From Bryobacteraceae bacterium (GTDB taxonomy: Bacteria; Acidobacteriota; Terriglobia; Bryobacterales; Bryobacteraceae): a stretch of 64,000 nt of DNA. A program made the position numbers and the translations under genes. Location: NCBI GenBank assembly GCA_019187195.1, contig JABAQT010000023.1, positions 69,670-133,669 on the forward strand, read 5' to 3'. Of this stretch, positions 7,582 through 20,000 are shown one piece after another; position 1 is the first letter of the stretch, and every line of letters starts with the position of its first letter. Below the pieces are notes generated by a model. It did no database searches. It saw only the letters and a program-made list of their open reading frames with translations, and was not told the DNA's origin.

Positions 7582-9434
7582 TCGACGGTCACGCTCTTGG
7601 CGAGGTTGCGCGGTTGATCGACGTCGCAGCCCCGGCGTACCGCGATGTGATAAGCCAGCAGTTGCAGCGGGACGATCTCGAGGATAGGCAACAGCATCTC
7701 GTTCGAGGGCGGAATCCAGAGGACGCGGTCCACCATCTTTTCAATCTCCGGTTCGCCTTCACAGGCAACCGCGAGCACCATGCCGCCTCGCGCCTTCACC
7801 TCCTGAATATTCGAGAGGGTCTTCTCGAACAGAACCCGGCTCGATGGGTCCGATGGGTCCCGCGCCGCCAGCACGACCACGGGAAGATTCTCGTCGATGA
7901 GCGCGTTCGGGCCATGCTTCATCTCGCCCGCCGGGTAGCCCTCGGCGTGGATGTAGGAGACTTCCTTGAGCTTAAGCGCGCCTTCGAGGGCGATCGGAAA
8001 ATGGATGCCGCGGCCGAGGAAGAGGAAGTCCGTCACGCGAAACAGTTTCTTCACAAGGTCGCTGGTAATGGGGGCGGCGGAAAGCACATGCTCGAGCTTC
8101 CCGGGCAGCCGGGTCAGCTCCTGCATGAGGCTTTGCGAAAGTCCGGGCGAAAGCCGCTGGCGGACCTGCCCCAGATACATGGCCAGCAGGAAGAGCGCGG
8201 TCAACTGCGAGGTGAACGCCTTGGTGGACGCCACGCCGATTTCCGGGCCGGCGTGAGTGAGCAACGTGCCGGAGGCTTCGCGGGTGATCATCGAGCCCAA
8301 AACATTACAGATGGCGAGTGTCTTGGACTTCTTCTGGCGCGCCTCGCGTTGAGCCGCCAGCGTGTCCGCTGTCTCGCCGGATTGGGAGATGACCACGGTC
8401 AGGGTTCGCGCATCCACAATCGGATCGCGATAGCGGAATTCGCTGCCGTAATCCACCTCCACCGGAATCCGGGCGAGTTTCTCGATCATGAACTTCCCGG
8501 CGAGCGCGGCGTGCCAGCTTGTGCCGCAGGCGACGATGCGGACATGCTCGAAACCCTTGAATTCCGCCTCGCTGATATCCATCTCGTCGAGAAAGATGCG
8601 GCCCGTCTCCTGGCCCAGGCGCCCGAGCATGGTGTCCCTGATGGCGCGGGGCTGCTCGAAGATCTCCTTGAGCATGAAATGCTTGTAGCCGCCCTTTTCC
8701 GCCATGATGGGGTCCCAGAGAATGTGCGACACCTGGCGCTTGATGGGCCTGCCGTGAAAGTCCGTCAGGTGTACGCCTTCGGCGGTGACCACGGCCATGT
8801 CTCCATCGGCGAGGAAGAACATGTCCCGTGTGTGGTTCAGCAGCGCCGGCACGTCGGAAGCGACGAAATACTCGCCTTCTCCCAGTCCGACCACCACGGG
8901 AGGGCCGGAACGCGCGGCGACGATCTTCCCCGGACTCGACTTGGCCATGATGGCGAGCGCGAATACCCCATGAATCTCACGGCACGCCTTCGCCGCCGCT
9001 TCCTCGAGGTTGTGGCCGTTGTAGTGGCTTTCGACCAGATGAGCGATCACCTCGGTATCTGTTTCGCTGACGAAACGGTGGCCTTCGGCCTCGAGGCGGT
9101 GCTTCAGGGCAAGATAATTCTCGACAATCCCGTTGTGGACCACGACGATGTCGCCCTTGCCGTCGCGGTGGGGATGGGCGTTCTCCTCGGTCGGACGGCC
9201 GTGGGTTGCCCATCGTGTGTGGCCGATGCCGAAGGAACCCTCGACCGGCTGGTTGCGGATGACTTCCTCGAGGTTGCGGAGTTTGCCCGAGGCGCGCCGT
9301 ATGACAAGATCGCCCGCGCCATCGAGAACCGCCAGCCCGGCGGAATCATATCCCCGGTACTCGAGGCGCCGCAGCCCGTCGAGTATAATCGGCACCGCCT
9401 TTCGCGCGCCGACATAGCCCATAATGCCGCACAT
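7578..9434 (-). CDS. glmS: Glutamine--fructose-6-phosphate aminotransferase
   Basis: The enzyme makes glucosamine-6-phosphate, the first step to UDP-GlcNAc for peptidoglycan. The start at 9434 places the glutaminase nucleophile Cys directly after Met (MCGIMGYVG); an in-frame ATG 18 codons upstream would block that nucleophile and is rejected. The product is 618 residues: class II glutamine amidotransferase domain (1-220), then two SIS domains, ending in the characteristic [13 protein letters not shown]. Only 19 bases separate it from purS, so there is no room for a glmS ribozyme leader. Confidence 0.96.
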   Translation of the reverse strand: MCGIMGYVGARKAVPIILDGLRRLEYRGYDSAGLAVLDGAGDLVIRRASGKLRNLEEVIRNQPVEGSFGIGHTRWATHGRPTEENAHPHRDGKGDIVVVHNGIVENYLALKHRLEAEGHRFVSETDTEVIAHLVESHYNGHNLEEAAAKACREIHGVFALAIMAKSSPGKIVAARSGPPVVVGLGEGEYFVASDVPALLNHTRDMFFLADGDMAVVTAEGVHLTDFHGRPIKRQVSHILWDPIMAEKGGYKHFMLKEIFEQPRAIRDTMLGRLGQETGRIFLDEMDISEAEFKGFEHVRIVACGTSWHAALAGKFMIEKLARIPVEVDYGSEFRYRDPIVDARTLTVVISQSGETADTLAAQREARQKKSKTLAICNVLGSMITREASGTLLTHAGPEIGVASTKAFTSQLTALFLLAMYLGQVRQRLSPGLSQSLMQELTRLPGKLEHVLSAAPITSDLVKKLFRVTDFLFLGRGIHFPIALEGALKLKEVSYIHAEGYPAGEMKHGPNALIDENLPVVVLAARDPSDPSSRVLFEKTLSNIQEVKARGGMVLAVACEGEPEIEKMVDRVLWIPPSNEMLLPILEIVPLQLLAYHIAVRRGCDVDQPRNLAKSVTVE

Positions 9435-9453
9435 CCTACTACCTCCCGCTGGC

Positions 9454-9702
9454 TCAGGATTCGAGATATTCGACCTGGAAGTCTTCAATCACCGGATTGG
9501 TCAACACCTCACGCGCGATTTCGTCAATCTCCGCCGCTGCCTGTTCCCGGTCGGAGCCGGGGTTCATCCGTATGTCGAAAAACTTCCCCTGCCGGACATC
9601 AGCCACGGATGGATGCCCGTGCCCCTTCAAGGCCGAACAGATAGTCTGCCCCTGCGGATCGAGCACAGTGGCCTTCATGGAAACGTGAACACGAAAGGTC
9701 AT
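9454..9702 (-). CDS. purS: Phosphoribosylformylglycinamidine synthase subunit PurS
   Basis: An 82-residue protein opening with [16 protein letters not shown] and containing VRQGKFFDI, the signatures of PurS, which bridges PurQ and small-type PurL for ammonia transfer in purine synthesis. The start at 9702 fits the usual length. PurQ and PurL are not nearby, so the subunit gene is separated from its partners and sits first in an operon with glmS, another glutamine-amide user. Confidence 0.88.
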   Translation of the reverse strand: MTFRVHVSMKATVLDPQGQTICSALKGHGHPSVADVRQGKFFDIRMNPGSDREQAAAEIDEIAREVLTNPVIEDFQVEYLES

Positions 9703-9711
9703 GAACCTATT

Positions 9712-9739
9712 ATTGTAAATGGTGCCCGGAAACAGTCCA
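9712..9739 (-). promoter_or_regulatory. Putative purS-glmS-yjbQ promoter
   Basis: On the minus strand, TGGACT (9734-9739) and TACAAT (9712-9717) are separated by 16 bp. The -10 ends only nine bases before the purS ATG, so the transcript would have almost no leader. Assignment is by motif only. Confidence 0.4.
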
Positions 9740-9782
9740 GCCGGCGATATGCCGTTGGTTGGATTCGGATAGGACAAGAGTC

Positions 9783-10160
9783 CTACTGGTGGACGGAGTA
9801 TTGGGACTGGGGCGGGTTCAGACGGATCTCTATGGTCTTCTCCTCTTCATTCAGGTCGTAGACATTTCCGGACGTCTGGTAGCCCTTGGCGATGATCTGA
9901 ATCCGTATCTTTCCCTGGGGAATCGGCGGCAACTTGGCCACCCCCTCCTGGTTGGTGCGTGTTTCCCAATGCGTCCGGATCTTCTTGCCGAACTTGGCCA
10001 CGGAACGGCCTTCGACGAAGTCGAGCACTACCGAGGCGCGGTCCACCGGTCTGCCCTTCAGCGTTTTCACCTCGACGCGCAGTTTCGTCTCCGGCTCATC
10101 GGCGGACAGGGAAACTGTAAGCGCCAACACGGCGGCGAGAAGCATGATTCGAATCCGCAT
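9783..10160 (-). CDS. Secreted carboxypeptidase-regulatory-like domain protein
   Basis: A 125-residue protein with an N-terminal signal peptide (MRIRIMLLAAVLALTVSLSA) and one beta-sandwich domain of the carboxypeptidase-regulatory/transthyretin-like type, seen in the pattern KTLKGRPVDRASVVL...G.A.LPPIPQGKIRIQIIAKGYQT. Such domains are common in exported proteins of this phylum and are thought to bind peptides or polysaccharide. It lies 45 bases downstream of the tricorn gene in the same direction and may be cotranscribed. No catalytic motif is visible. Confidence 0.65.
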   Translation of the reverse strand: MRIRIMLLAAVLALTVSLSADEPETKLRVEVKTLKGRPVDRASVVLDFVEGRSVAKFGKKIRTHWETRTNQEGVAKLPPIPQGKIRIQIIAKGYQTSGNVYDLNEEEKTIEIRLNPPQSQYSVHQ

Positions 10161-10205
10161 GACTCCTATTTTAGGACAGAGACAGCGGAAAGCTTTGACC
10201 CTGTT

Positions 10206-13200
10206 CTATGGACGGCCGTTTTCCGTCGGGGCGGAATGGGCCGATTCCTCGAGTTGACCCAGCAACTCCTTCACCGCCGTATCCAGTTGAATGTCCCGGT
10301 CCGAATAACTCTCGCCGATCGGCCGCTCGACCGGCACGTCCACCGGACGCGGATGCATCTCCATCAGCGCGCCGTCGTTGTCGAATACCTTGATGCGCGG
10401 CATGCGGAGCAGCGAGCCGTCGATCAGCGGATGGTTCCATGTGTACACAATCCAACCCGCCGTCGGCTCCCCCACCACCTTGCCCAGCTTCAGGCGCCGG
10501 TAGCCTTCCGAGAAGTCCTCCGCGTCGGATAGCGAATGCTGGTTGGTTACGAGAATGGTGGGCAGTTCGAGCGCCCGCTGTCCGAGAGCCGGGCGGGCGG
10601 GGATGGCGGCGCGGCCGCGTTCGAGAAACGTCAGGTAGGGCCGCCGCGCGAAGACATCGAGCGCGTAGGCGTTCACGAAGCCTCCGCTGTTGTTGCGGAT
10701 ATCAATGATGACGCCGTGTCTGGCCTGATTGGCGGCGTCGAGGTCGATGTAGAGTTGCGTCAGGGAGTCCTGTGACATGTCCGGCATGTGCACATATCCA
10801 AGCTTTCCGCCGCTTGCCTTCTCGACATAAGCCCGCCTGCCTTCCACCCACGCGCGGTAGAGCAGTTTCTTTTCGGTGGAGAGGGTTACGGGCTGTACTT
10901 CCACTTTTTCAGGCTGTGAGCCGTCGGCCGCCGCGGACAGCGTCAGTTCCACGCGTTTGCCGGCCTTGTGCCGCAACAGGGACCAGAGATTGAGCGGCGG
11001 ATCGAGAGGCGTTCCGTCGAGTGACAACAGGTACCGGCCCGCCTTGACGCCCGCGAGCGCCGCCGGCCCGAGTGGAATGACTTCCGTAATCCGCAGTTTG
11101 CCCTGAGTCTCATAGGCCGAAGCGTCGAACCGCACGCCCAGTTCCCCAACCTGCGGTCCGGTTCCGGGCTTCGTAACCCCCAGGTGGGAGGCATTCAATT
11201 CACCGTGCATCAGATTGAGCAGCCGGTATATTTCTTCCGGCGTGCGCGCGGCCGCGGCAAACGGCTCATATTGCCGCCGCAGCGCATCCCAGTCGGCTCC
11301 GTTGAACTTGTCATCGAAGAAGTTATCCCGCTGGTAGGTCCAGGCCTGCTCAAAGACTTGCCGCTTTTCGAGGTCGAAGTCCACGTCCATTTCCGCGGTG
11401 ACGGAAAGCGGTTTGGCCTGGCGCGTATCCACGGAGACGGTCAGCGGACGGCCGCGGTCCAGATAGTAGACTTCCTTGCCCCCGGGCGCAAACTGGCCGT
11501 CCTTTTTTCTTCCAGCCGTGGAAGTGAGTTGGCGGACGCCTGGAGGCTCCGCCGCCAGTTCGTCGAGTGAATAGGTGTAAAGATTCCGCTGTCCCGCCGA
11601 TTCCGCGGTGACCAGGAGGGACTTTCCGTCGGGGCTGATTCCGAAGTCCTCCACATCGATTCCCAGAGGCAGGAAGGAGATCCGCCGCCGGATGCCCTCG
11701 AAAACAATCCGGACGGGATCTGTTTTCGTGCTCCCCGTCCCGCCCGCCGCCGCGGCCGCCCGCTCCTGCTGCTGCCCGCCCGCCGGCTGTTTGAACAGAT
11801 CGCGGAAGCGGTCCTCCTGGAAGCGAGGCGCGCGCGGAATCAGGTCCACGCGCGCGATGCGTGTCTGCTCCGTCCGCTGCGCGGTATCAAAGAGCAGATA
11901 CTTTCCGTCGGGACTGAACTGCACCGCGCCGGCGTCGCTGTTTGCCAGGAAGGAAACCGGCTTCGGCTCTCCGCCATCGGCGGGAACAACGAGAATGTTC
12001 GCGAATCCCCTGGTTCCCGTGCTCGAGAACGCGACCCACCGGCTATCGGGCGACCAGGCGAGTGACTTTCGGGACACCAGGGGCATGCGGCCTACGGGCC
12101 CCTCCGCCAATACTCTCTCCTGCTTCTTCTCGATGTCATGGATCATCACCGCGCGGCCTCCGCGGAGAAAGGCGAGAAGCTTGCCGTCCGGGCTGAATCG
12201 CGGCGCCGCGTCGGATCCGGCCGTAGACGTGATTTGCCTCTCCGATCCGGCAACGAAGTCGTAAAGGAAGACTTGCGCCGTGCCGTTCCGCTCGGAGACA
12301 TACACGATCTTACGGCTGTCCGGTGACCATTGAATATGAGCCTCGAGCGCGGGCGTGTGAGTCACCGGAAGCGCCGGGCCGCCGTCCTTGGCCGGCGCGG
12401 CAAACACGTCTCCATGCGCGGTGAAGGCGGCCTTTTTCCCGTCCGGCGAAAGAGCCAGTTCGTCGAAGCCCGAAGTAAGGGAGAGGTGAGTCACGGCGGG
12501 ACCCGCTGCCCGCCCGCGCGGGCGGATTGGGATGGCGGCCGCTTTTCCGCTCCCTGTGTCCATCCTCCAGATGCCGAGATCGCGCTCGAAGACGATGAGC
12601 TTGCCATCCTGGGACATCGTGGGCCACAGGACACGTCCATCCTTGAAGGAAGATACCTGGCGCGATGTCCCTCCCAGCGGCTGCCGCCAGATCTGTTCGA
12701 CGCCCGTGCGGTCGGAGACAAAGAAAAGGTTCTTTCCATCCGGCGCCCACATGGGCCAGATCTCCTTGGCGGCTCCGTCGGTGATGCGTTCGTAGGCGGG
12801 AGGCGCGCCCGGTTTCACCAGGTAGATCTCGCTGACGTCGAGATGGCTGTGCCCTTTGCGCCACCACTGGCGCCCCGCCATGCCGCGCGCGTTGATGGCG
12901 ATGCTGTTCCCGGCGGGAGAAGGAGCGGCAAAGAACTCCGCGGCATACCGGTCCGCCGCCACCGGCATCGGCGTGCCGCCGCTGGCGCGAACGCGGTAGA
13001 CATCCGTCATTGCGGCGATGTCGCCGCTGGAAGTGTGAAAGTACAGCCACTGGCCGTCGCGCGACCAGGCGTCCAATTCCTCGGGACCGTCCTGAAAAGT
13101 GACGCGCTCCAGAGTTCCACTCGCGAGCGTCAGGACATAAATGTCACCGCCGCCGGTGCGCGTGGATTCGAACGCGAGTTTCGAGCCGTCCGGAGAATAG

Positions 13201-13403
13201 AGCGGCCGCGAATCATCAGCGGGGTGGGAGACCAGCAGCGACGCCTCTCCACCGCCCGAGTTCACCCGCCAGATATCGCCTCCGGAAACAAAAGCAAGCT
13301 CTCCGCGATCGGGCGCCATATGCGGCTGGGTCATATACGGCCGCCCTGGCTGCTGGGACAGAGCGGGCAGGGAAAGCAGGCAGAGGAGCGAAACGCGCAG
13401 CAT
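10206..13403 (-). CDS. Tricorn-type protease (S41 family)
   Basis: A 1065-residue protein. After a signal peptide (MLRVSLLCLLSLPALSQ) come two blocks of PD40/WD40-like beta-propeller repeats, with many copies of the SPDGKxLLF type, up to about residue 650. A linker, a PDZ domain at about 770-850 and a C-terminal S41 peptidase domain follow. The nucleophile is probably the serine in NQHSLSDAED near residue 955, and the oxyanion region is IIDIRNNSGGF. Archaeal tricorn cleaves proteasome products in the cytosol, but the signal peptide here implies a periplasmic or secreted enzyme. It diverges from the copper operon. Confidence 0.85.
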   Translation of the reverse strand: MLRVSLLCLLSLPALSQQPGRPYMTQPHMAPDRGELAFVSGGDIWRVNSGGGEASLLVSHPADDSRPLYSPDGSKLAFESTRTGGGDIYVLTLASGTLERVTFQDGPEELDAWSRDGQWLYFHTSSGDIAAMTDVYRVRASGGTPMPVAADRYAAEFFAAPSPAGNSIAINARGMAGRQWWRKGHSHLDVSEIYLVKPGAPPAYERITDGAAKEIWPMWAPDGKNLFFVSDRTGVEQIWRQPLGGTSRQVSSFKDGRVLWPTMSQDGKLIVFERDLGIWRMDTGSGKAAAIPIRPRGRAAGPAVTHLSLTSGFDELALSPDGKKAAFTAHGDVFAAPAKDGGPALPVTHTPALEAHIQWSPDSRKIVYVSERNGTAQVFLYDFVAGSERQITSTAGSDAAPRFSPDGKLLAFLRGGRAVMIHDIEKKQERVLAEGPVGRMPLVSRKSLAWSPDSRWVAFSSTGTRGFANILVVPADGGEPKPVSFLANSDAGAVQFSPDGKYLLFDTAQRTEQTRIARVDLIPRAPRFQEDRFRDLFKQPAGGQQQERAAAAAGGTGSTKTDPVRIVFEGIRRRISFLPLGIDVEDFGISPDGKSLLVTAESAGQRNLYTYSLDELAAEPPGVRQLTSTAGRKKDGQFAPGGKEVYYLDRGRPLTVSVDTRQAKPLSVTAEMDVDFDLEKRQVFEQAWTYQRDNFFDDKFNGADWDALRRQYEPFAAAARTPEEIYRLLNLMHGELNASHLGVTKPGTGPQVGELGVRFDASAYETQGKLRITEVIPLGPAALAGVKAGRYLLSLDGTPLDPPLNLWSLLRHKAGKRVELTLSAAADGSQPEKVEVQPVTLSTEKKLLYRAWVEGRRAYVEKASGGKLGYVHMPDMSQDSLTQLYIDLDAANQARHGVIIDIRNNSGGFVNAYALDVFARRPYLTFLERGRAAIPARPALGQRALELPTILVTNQHSLSDAEDFSEGYRRLKLGKVVGEPTAGWIVYTWNHPLIDGSLLRMPRIKVFDNDGALMEMHPRPVDVPVERPIGESYSDRDIQLDTAVKELLGQLEESAHSAPTENGRP

Positions 13404-13557
13404 ACATCACATTGTAGTGGGCTGTGTGGCGGGCGGCCCGCCGCCGGAATGACGCGCCGGTTTGAGGCGCCCAGCGGTCATCGGCTTGGCTCGATTCGCC
13501 GGCCGGCGGTTGGCCCTCCCGCCGTGGATGACCATGGGCATCGCCGCGAGATTCCTC

Positions 13558-13590
13558 TTGACATAGGGGAGGGGGGTATATAGAATAGGG
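13558..13590 (+). promoter_or_regulatory. Copper operon promoter with G-tract CsoR-type operator
   Basis: TTGACA (13558-13563) and TAGAAT (13581-13586) are separated by the ideal 17 bp, giving a strong sigma-70 promoter 24 bases before the first copper gene. The spacer is a run of G residues ending in GGGGGGTATATA, the type of half site bound by CsoR/RcnR-family repressors. The csoR gene is the last gene of the operon, so autoregulated copper induction is the likely scheme. Promoter call is firm; operator is inferred. Confidence 0.7.
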
Positions 13591-13609
13591 GCGTGGGGTA
13601 TGCACAACC

Positions 13610-13828
13610 ATGAACACAACTTCTGAACTCGCTCTCGAAATCACCGGTATGCACTGCAACGGCTGCGTGAACTCGCTCTCGAAGGCGCTGCGGCGCGTGG
13701 ATTCGGTGGAAGTGAAACAAGCCGCCGTCGGCTCGGCTACCGTCGTGTTCGACCCGGCCCGCGCCACCGAACAGGACATTTTCCGGGCCGTCGAGAAGGC
13801 GGGCTTTCAGGCCCGCAAGGGAGAATGA
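13610..13828 (+). CDS. copZ: Copper chaperone (heavy-metal-associated domain)
   Basis: A 72-residue HMA-fold protein with the metal site GMHCNGC (Cys16, Cys19). The His in the loop matches CopZ-like chaperones that pass Cu(I) to CopA. It is the first gene after the promoter and starts about 17 bases after the predicted transcription start, with no clear Shine-Dalgarno. The next gene begins two bases after its stop. Confidence 0.88.
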   Translation: MNTTSELALEITGMHCNGCVNSLSKALRRVDSVEVKQAAVGSATVVFDPARATEQDIFRAVEKAGFQARKGE

Positions 13829-13829
13829 C

Positions 13830-14207
13830 ATGGATGGAACGCAGTGGCTGGTGCTGTTTGCCGGAATCGCCGCCATAGGCTGGGTGAACTGGTACTTCTT
13901 TCTGGCGCGGCGCCCATCCTTGAAGGCCGCGTCCGTGGCGGGAGGCGTCCAGGAGATCGTAGTCACGGTCCATGGCGGCTACTCGCCCAGCGCGATTCAT
14001 GTGAGCAAGGATAAACCCGTGAGGTTGATCTTTGACCGCCAGGAGACTTCCGGATGCTCGGAGGAAGTGGTGCTCAGCTCCTTCGGCATTCGCAAATTCC
14101 TTCCCGCGTTTGAAAAAACGGCGGTGGAGTTTACGCCCTCTCAGAGAGGGTCGTTCGAATTCACCTGCGGCATGAGCATGCTGCGGGGAAAGATCATGGT
14201 GGAGTAG
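13830..14207 (+). CDS. Membrane-anchored cupredoxin-domain protein
   Basis: A 125-residue protein with one N-terminal membrane segment (about residues 5-25) and a cupredoxin-like beta-sandwich. Probable copper ligands are Cys76 (SGCSEEVV) and Cys113 in TCGMSM with Met115/Met117. The two-cysteine pattern resembles Cu(I)-binding or electron-transfer cupredoxins that accompany CopA in some operons. It is placed between the chaperone and the ATPase, so it probably takes part in extracytoplasmic copper capture. Whether the domain faces the periplasm is inferred from the N-terminal anchor. Confidence 0.78.
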   Translation: MDGTQWLVLFAGIAAIGWVNWYFFLARRPSLKAASVAGGVQEIVVTVHGGYSPSAIHVSKDKPVRLIFDRQETSGCSEEVVLSSFGIRKFLPAFEKTAVEFTPSQRGSFEFTCGMSMLRGKIMVE

Positions 14208-14210
14208 ACA

Positions 14211-16565
<2,355 letters not shown>

Positions 16566-16593
16566 GCGCCGCAAGGGAAAGGAAAGGTAGACA

Positions 16594-16953
16594 ATGAGCG
16601 CGAAAACAAATTCCCTGCCTCCTGTTCTGGCGGCATGCGGCTGCGGCGCCCGGTCCGAAGAGCGGAAGGCCGCCGGCGTGGACGCGGAGATCAAGACATC
16701 GAATCTGAAGCGGCTGCGGCGCATCGAGGGCCAGGTTCGCGGCCTGCAGAAGATGGTGGAAGAGGAGCGCTATTGCGCCGATATCATGGTGCAGATCTCA
16801 TCGGTGCAGGAAGCTCTGCGCTCGGTGGGGAGAGCGCTGATGAGCAATCATCTCAAGCATTGCGCGGCGCGGGCGATTCGAAAGGGTTCCCGGGAGGAGG
16901 CGGAGGCGATGTATGAGGAACTGCTGGAGTTGATATATAAGCACTCGCGGTGA
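16594..16953 (+). CDS. csoR: CsoR family copper-sensing repressor
   Basis: A 119-residue DUF156 protein. The Cu(I) ligands are Cys61, His86 and Cys90, with exactly the C-x24-H-x3-C spacing of Mycobacterium CsoR. LKRLRRIEGQVRGL is the conserved first helix. About 25 extra N-terminal residues include a CGC (Cys15, Cys17), which could add metal affinity. It ends the copper operon and likely represses the G-tract promoter at 13558. Confidence 0.92.
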   Translation: MSAKTNSLPPVLAACGCGARSEERKAAGVDAEIKTSNLKRLRRIEGQVRGLQKMVEEERYCADIMVQISSVQEALRSVGRALMSNHLKHCAARAIRKGSREEAEAMYEELLELIYKHSR

Positions 16954-16969
16954 GCGGGGTGGGGCGCGG

Positions 16970-16999
16970 TTGACGCCGATACTGTAAATTTTTACACTA
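16970..16999 (+). promoter_or_regulatory. dnaE2 promoter with LexA (SOS) box
   Basis: TTGACG (16970-16975) and TACACT (16993-16998) with a 17-bp spacer form the promoter. A 20-base element at 16980-16999 matches the E. coli SOS consensus at 16 of 20 positions, including CTGT and ACA with the normal 8-base centre; only the last half-site base differs (ACAC instead of ACAG). It covers the -10, so LexA binding would block transcription. The predicted start is a few bases before the GTG of the polymerase gene. Confidence 0.65.
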
Positions 17000-17007
17000 T
17001 AGGGGCT

Positions 17008-20000
17008 GTGCCGTACATCCCGCTCCACAACCACTCCTTCCACTCCCTCCTTGACAGCTCCCTCTCCCCGGACGCCATCCTCCGCGCCGCCGTGGAATGG
17101 CAACTCCCCGCCATGGGACTCATGGACACCGATACCCTCTCCGGCGCTGTCCGCTTCTACAAACTTGCCCGCGCCGCCGGAATTCACCCCGTGATCGGCA
17201 GCGAGGTTCACCTGCTGCCCGAAACCCCTCGCTCTTGCCGCGATACCGCCGGGCTGCTCATCGAAAACCCCACTGGCTACCGCAATCTCTGCCGGCTCCT
17301 TTCCACGCTGGTGGAACATCCTGGCGGAATCCGCTTCGAGGATCTCGCTGCCCATCACGAGGGGCTCATCTGTCTGCTCGGGCCGCGCAGCGAACCTGCC
17401 CGCCTGGTGCGCCGCAACCAGCCCGCCGAGCCGCGTATCGCCGCTTACCGCGAGATTTTTCAGCGCAACCTGGCGCTGGAAATTTCACCGCACACCGAGG
17501 ATGATCTCCGCCTTTCGCGCGTCTTTGCCGCTTACGGCCGCCGCCTGCGCATTCCCCTGGTGGCGGCCGCCGCCGCGCATTATCTCGCCCCGGAGGATCG
17601 CTTGCAGTTCGACATTCTCTCTTCCATGCGCACGCTCACGCTGCTCTCGCAGACCCATCCCGAAAAGCGCGGCGCGGGCAGCTACCACTTGCATTCGCCC
17701 GAAGAGATGCAGCGACATTTCGGGGGTCTGCCGCGGGCGCTCGACAATTCGCTGCGCATCGCCGAACGCTGCCGGTTCGATTTCGAACTCGGAGATATCC
17801 GTTTTCCGCGCTTTCCGCTGCCCGAAGGGGAGCCGGGCGCCGGTATGCTGCGGAGGCTCGCGGAGGAGGGCATCCGCCGCCGCTACGGCAGCCAGCCGCG
17901 GGCCGAGGTGTGGGAGCGGCTGGAGCGTGAGCTTTCCGTAATCAATGACGTGGGCTACGCGGAATATTTCCTCATCTTTCACGACATCGTAGCCTGGTGC
18001 GACGGGCGGGGGATTGAAACGCTGGCGCGCGGCAGCGCCGCCGGCAGCCTGGTGTGCTACGCGCTCGGCATCAGCAACGTCTGCCCCTTCCGCTTCGGCC
18101 TCTGCTTCGAGCGCTTCCTCAACCGCGAGCGCATGCAATTTCAGAAACTCGCCGACATCGACCTTGATCTGCCCTGGGACAAGCGCGACGAGGTGGTGCG
18201 CTACGTTTTTGAACGGTATGGCCGCGAGCATGTGGCGATGATCGGCGCTGTCAACACGTTTCAGGGCCGCGCCGCTATTGCCGACATCGCCAAGGTATAT
18301 GGCATTCCCGAGCGGGAGGTGCGCCGCTTCACGGAGCGCCTTCCTCACTTCATGGGCGATGCCGAAGAAGCCGTGCGCGTACAGCCGGAGTGCCGCGACC
18401 TGCCTTGCCAGGAGGAGCCCTATCGCACCGTACTGCGCATGGCCGCGGCTTTTCAGGGCATCCCGCGCCACCGCATGATGCATCCCTGCGGGGTTGTGAT
18501 CAGCGCGGATCCCATTGCGGACCGCATGCCGGTTTTTGAGAGCGCCAAGGGCATCCTCACCACGCACTACGACATGGACGACGTCGAGGAACTCGGACTG
18601 CTGAAGATGGATCTTCTGGGCCAGGCCGGGCTCAGCGTGCTGCGGGAGGCGTGCGATAATCTGCGGGAGAATCGCGGCCTCACGCTGAACCTGCGCACGG
18701 ATTGCGACTGGCGGGACGAACGGACATGGGAGACCATCGCGACAGGACAGGCGCGCGGCGTGTTTCATATCGAGTCGCCGGCCATGACATCTCTGCTGGT
18801 GATGACGAATTGCCGCGACATCGATTGTCTTACGGCGGTGGAGTCCATCATCCGTCCCGGCGCGGCCAACGAAGGAAAGAAACGCGCCTATGCCCGGCGC
18901 CATCAGGGTCTGGAGCCGGTCACCTACGCGCATCCCTCGCTCGAACCGCTGCTCAGGGACACCTACGGGCTGATGGCCTATGAAGAGCACATTCTGCTGG
19001 TGGCCAACGGGTTCGCCGCCATGCCCTGGGGCCGCGCCGACATGCTGCGCCGCGCGCTGGTGAAAAACAGGGATCGGGAGCGCATTGCCGGACTCGGCGC
19101 GGAGTTTCGCGCCTGCGCGGCGCGCAACGGCCGTGGCGAGGAAGAAATCGCGGCCGTGTGGCAACTGATGGAAGACTTTGCCGGGTATATGTTCAACAAG
19201 GCGCACTCGGCGGCCTACGCGGTGGAGGCGTTTCAGGGCGCGTGGCTCAAGACGCGCTACCCGCTCGAATTTCTCGCCTCCGTCCTCACCAACCGCCGCG
19301 GCTTTTACGCGCCCATGCTCTACGTGATGGAGGCGCTGCGCCTCGGCGGACGCTTTCTTCCACCCGACGTGCGTGAATCCGGCGCTTCGCGGTTTCTGAT
19401 GCGGGACGACGCCATTCTGCTGCCGCTCAACCAGGTGAAAGGACTCCGCGAGGATTTGCCGCTTCGCATCGTCGAGTGCAGACCCTATGGCGACGCGGGC
19501 GACTTTTTCCGCAAGGTGAAGCCGCGGCGCGCGGAGTGGATCGCCCTGCTCAAGACGGGGGCCTTCGATGGCTTCGAGGAGCCGCGGGGCCGCCTGTTCT
19601 GGCGATTCTGCCGGCTCGAAGCGGCGCTGACCCGCGGACACCAGGATGGGACAACTTTGTTTGAAACAACAGATCCCGATTCCGGTTTGGAAGACAACCG
19701 CTCTTCTCCGCGCTGGGAGCACGAGCTGCTCGGCTTTCCGGTCAGCTGCCATCCGCTCGAATACTTCGCTCCGCATACGGACTGGAGCCGCTACGTCACC
19801 GCCGAATCCCTGCGCGCCGGCCCGCGGCGGTATTTCGGCAAGCAGGTGGAGGTATGCGGCTTGATCGTTGCCAGCCGCATTCATTCGACCGAACGCGGTC
19901 CGATGAAGTTCCTTACGTTGGCCGATTACACGGGTTTTGTGGAGGTGGCGTTGTTTGCCGAAGCCTACCAGGCCCATGGCCATCTCACCGTGCGGCCGGT

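Noticed and set aside
7614..9644. Long open frame (676 codons) opposite glmS
   Set aside because: It is antisense to a clear glmS, has no recognisable domain, and its composition is that of the reverse strand of a GC-rich gene.
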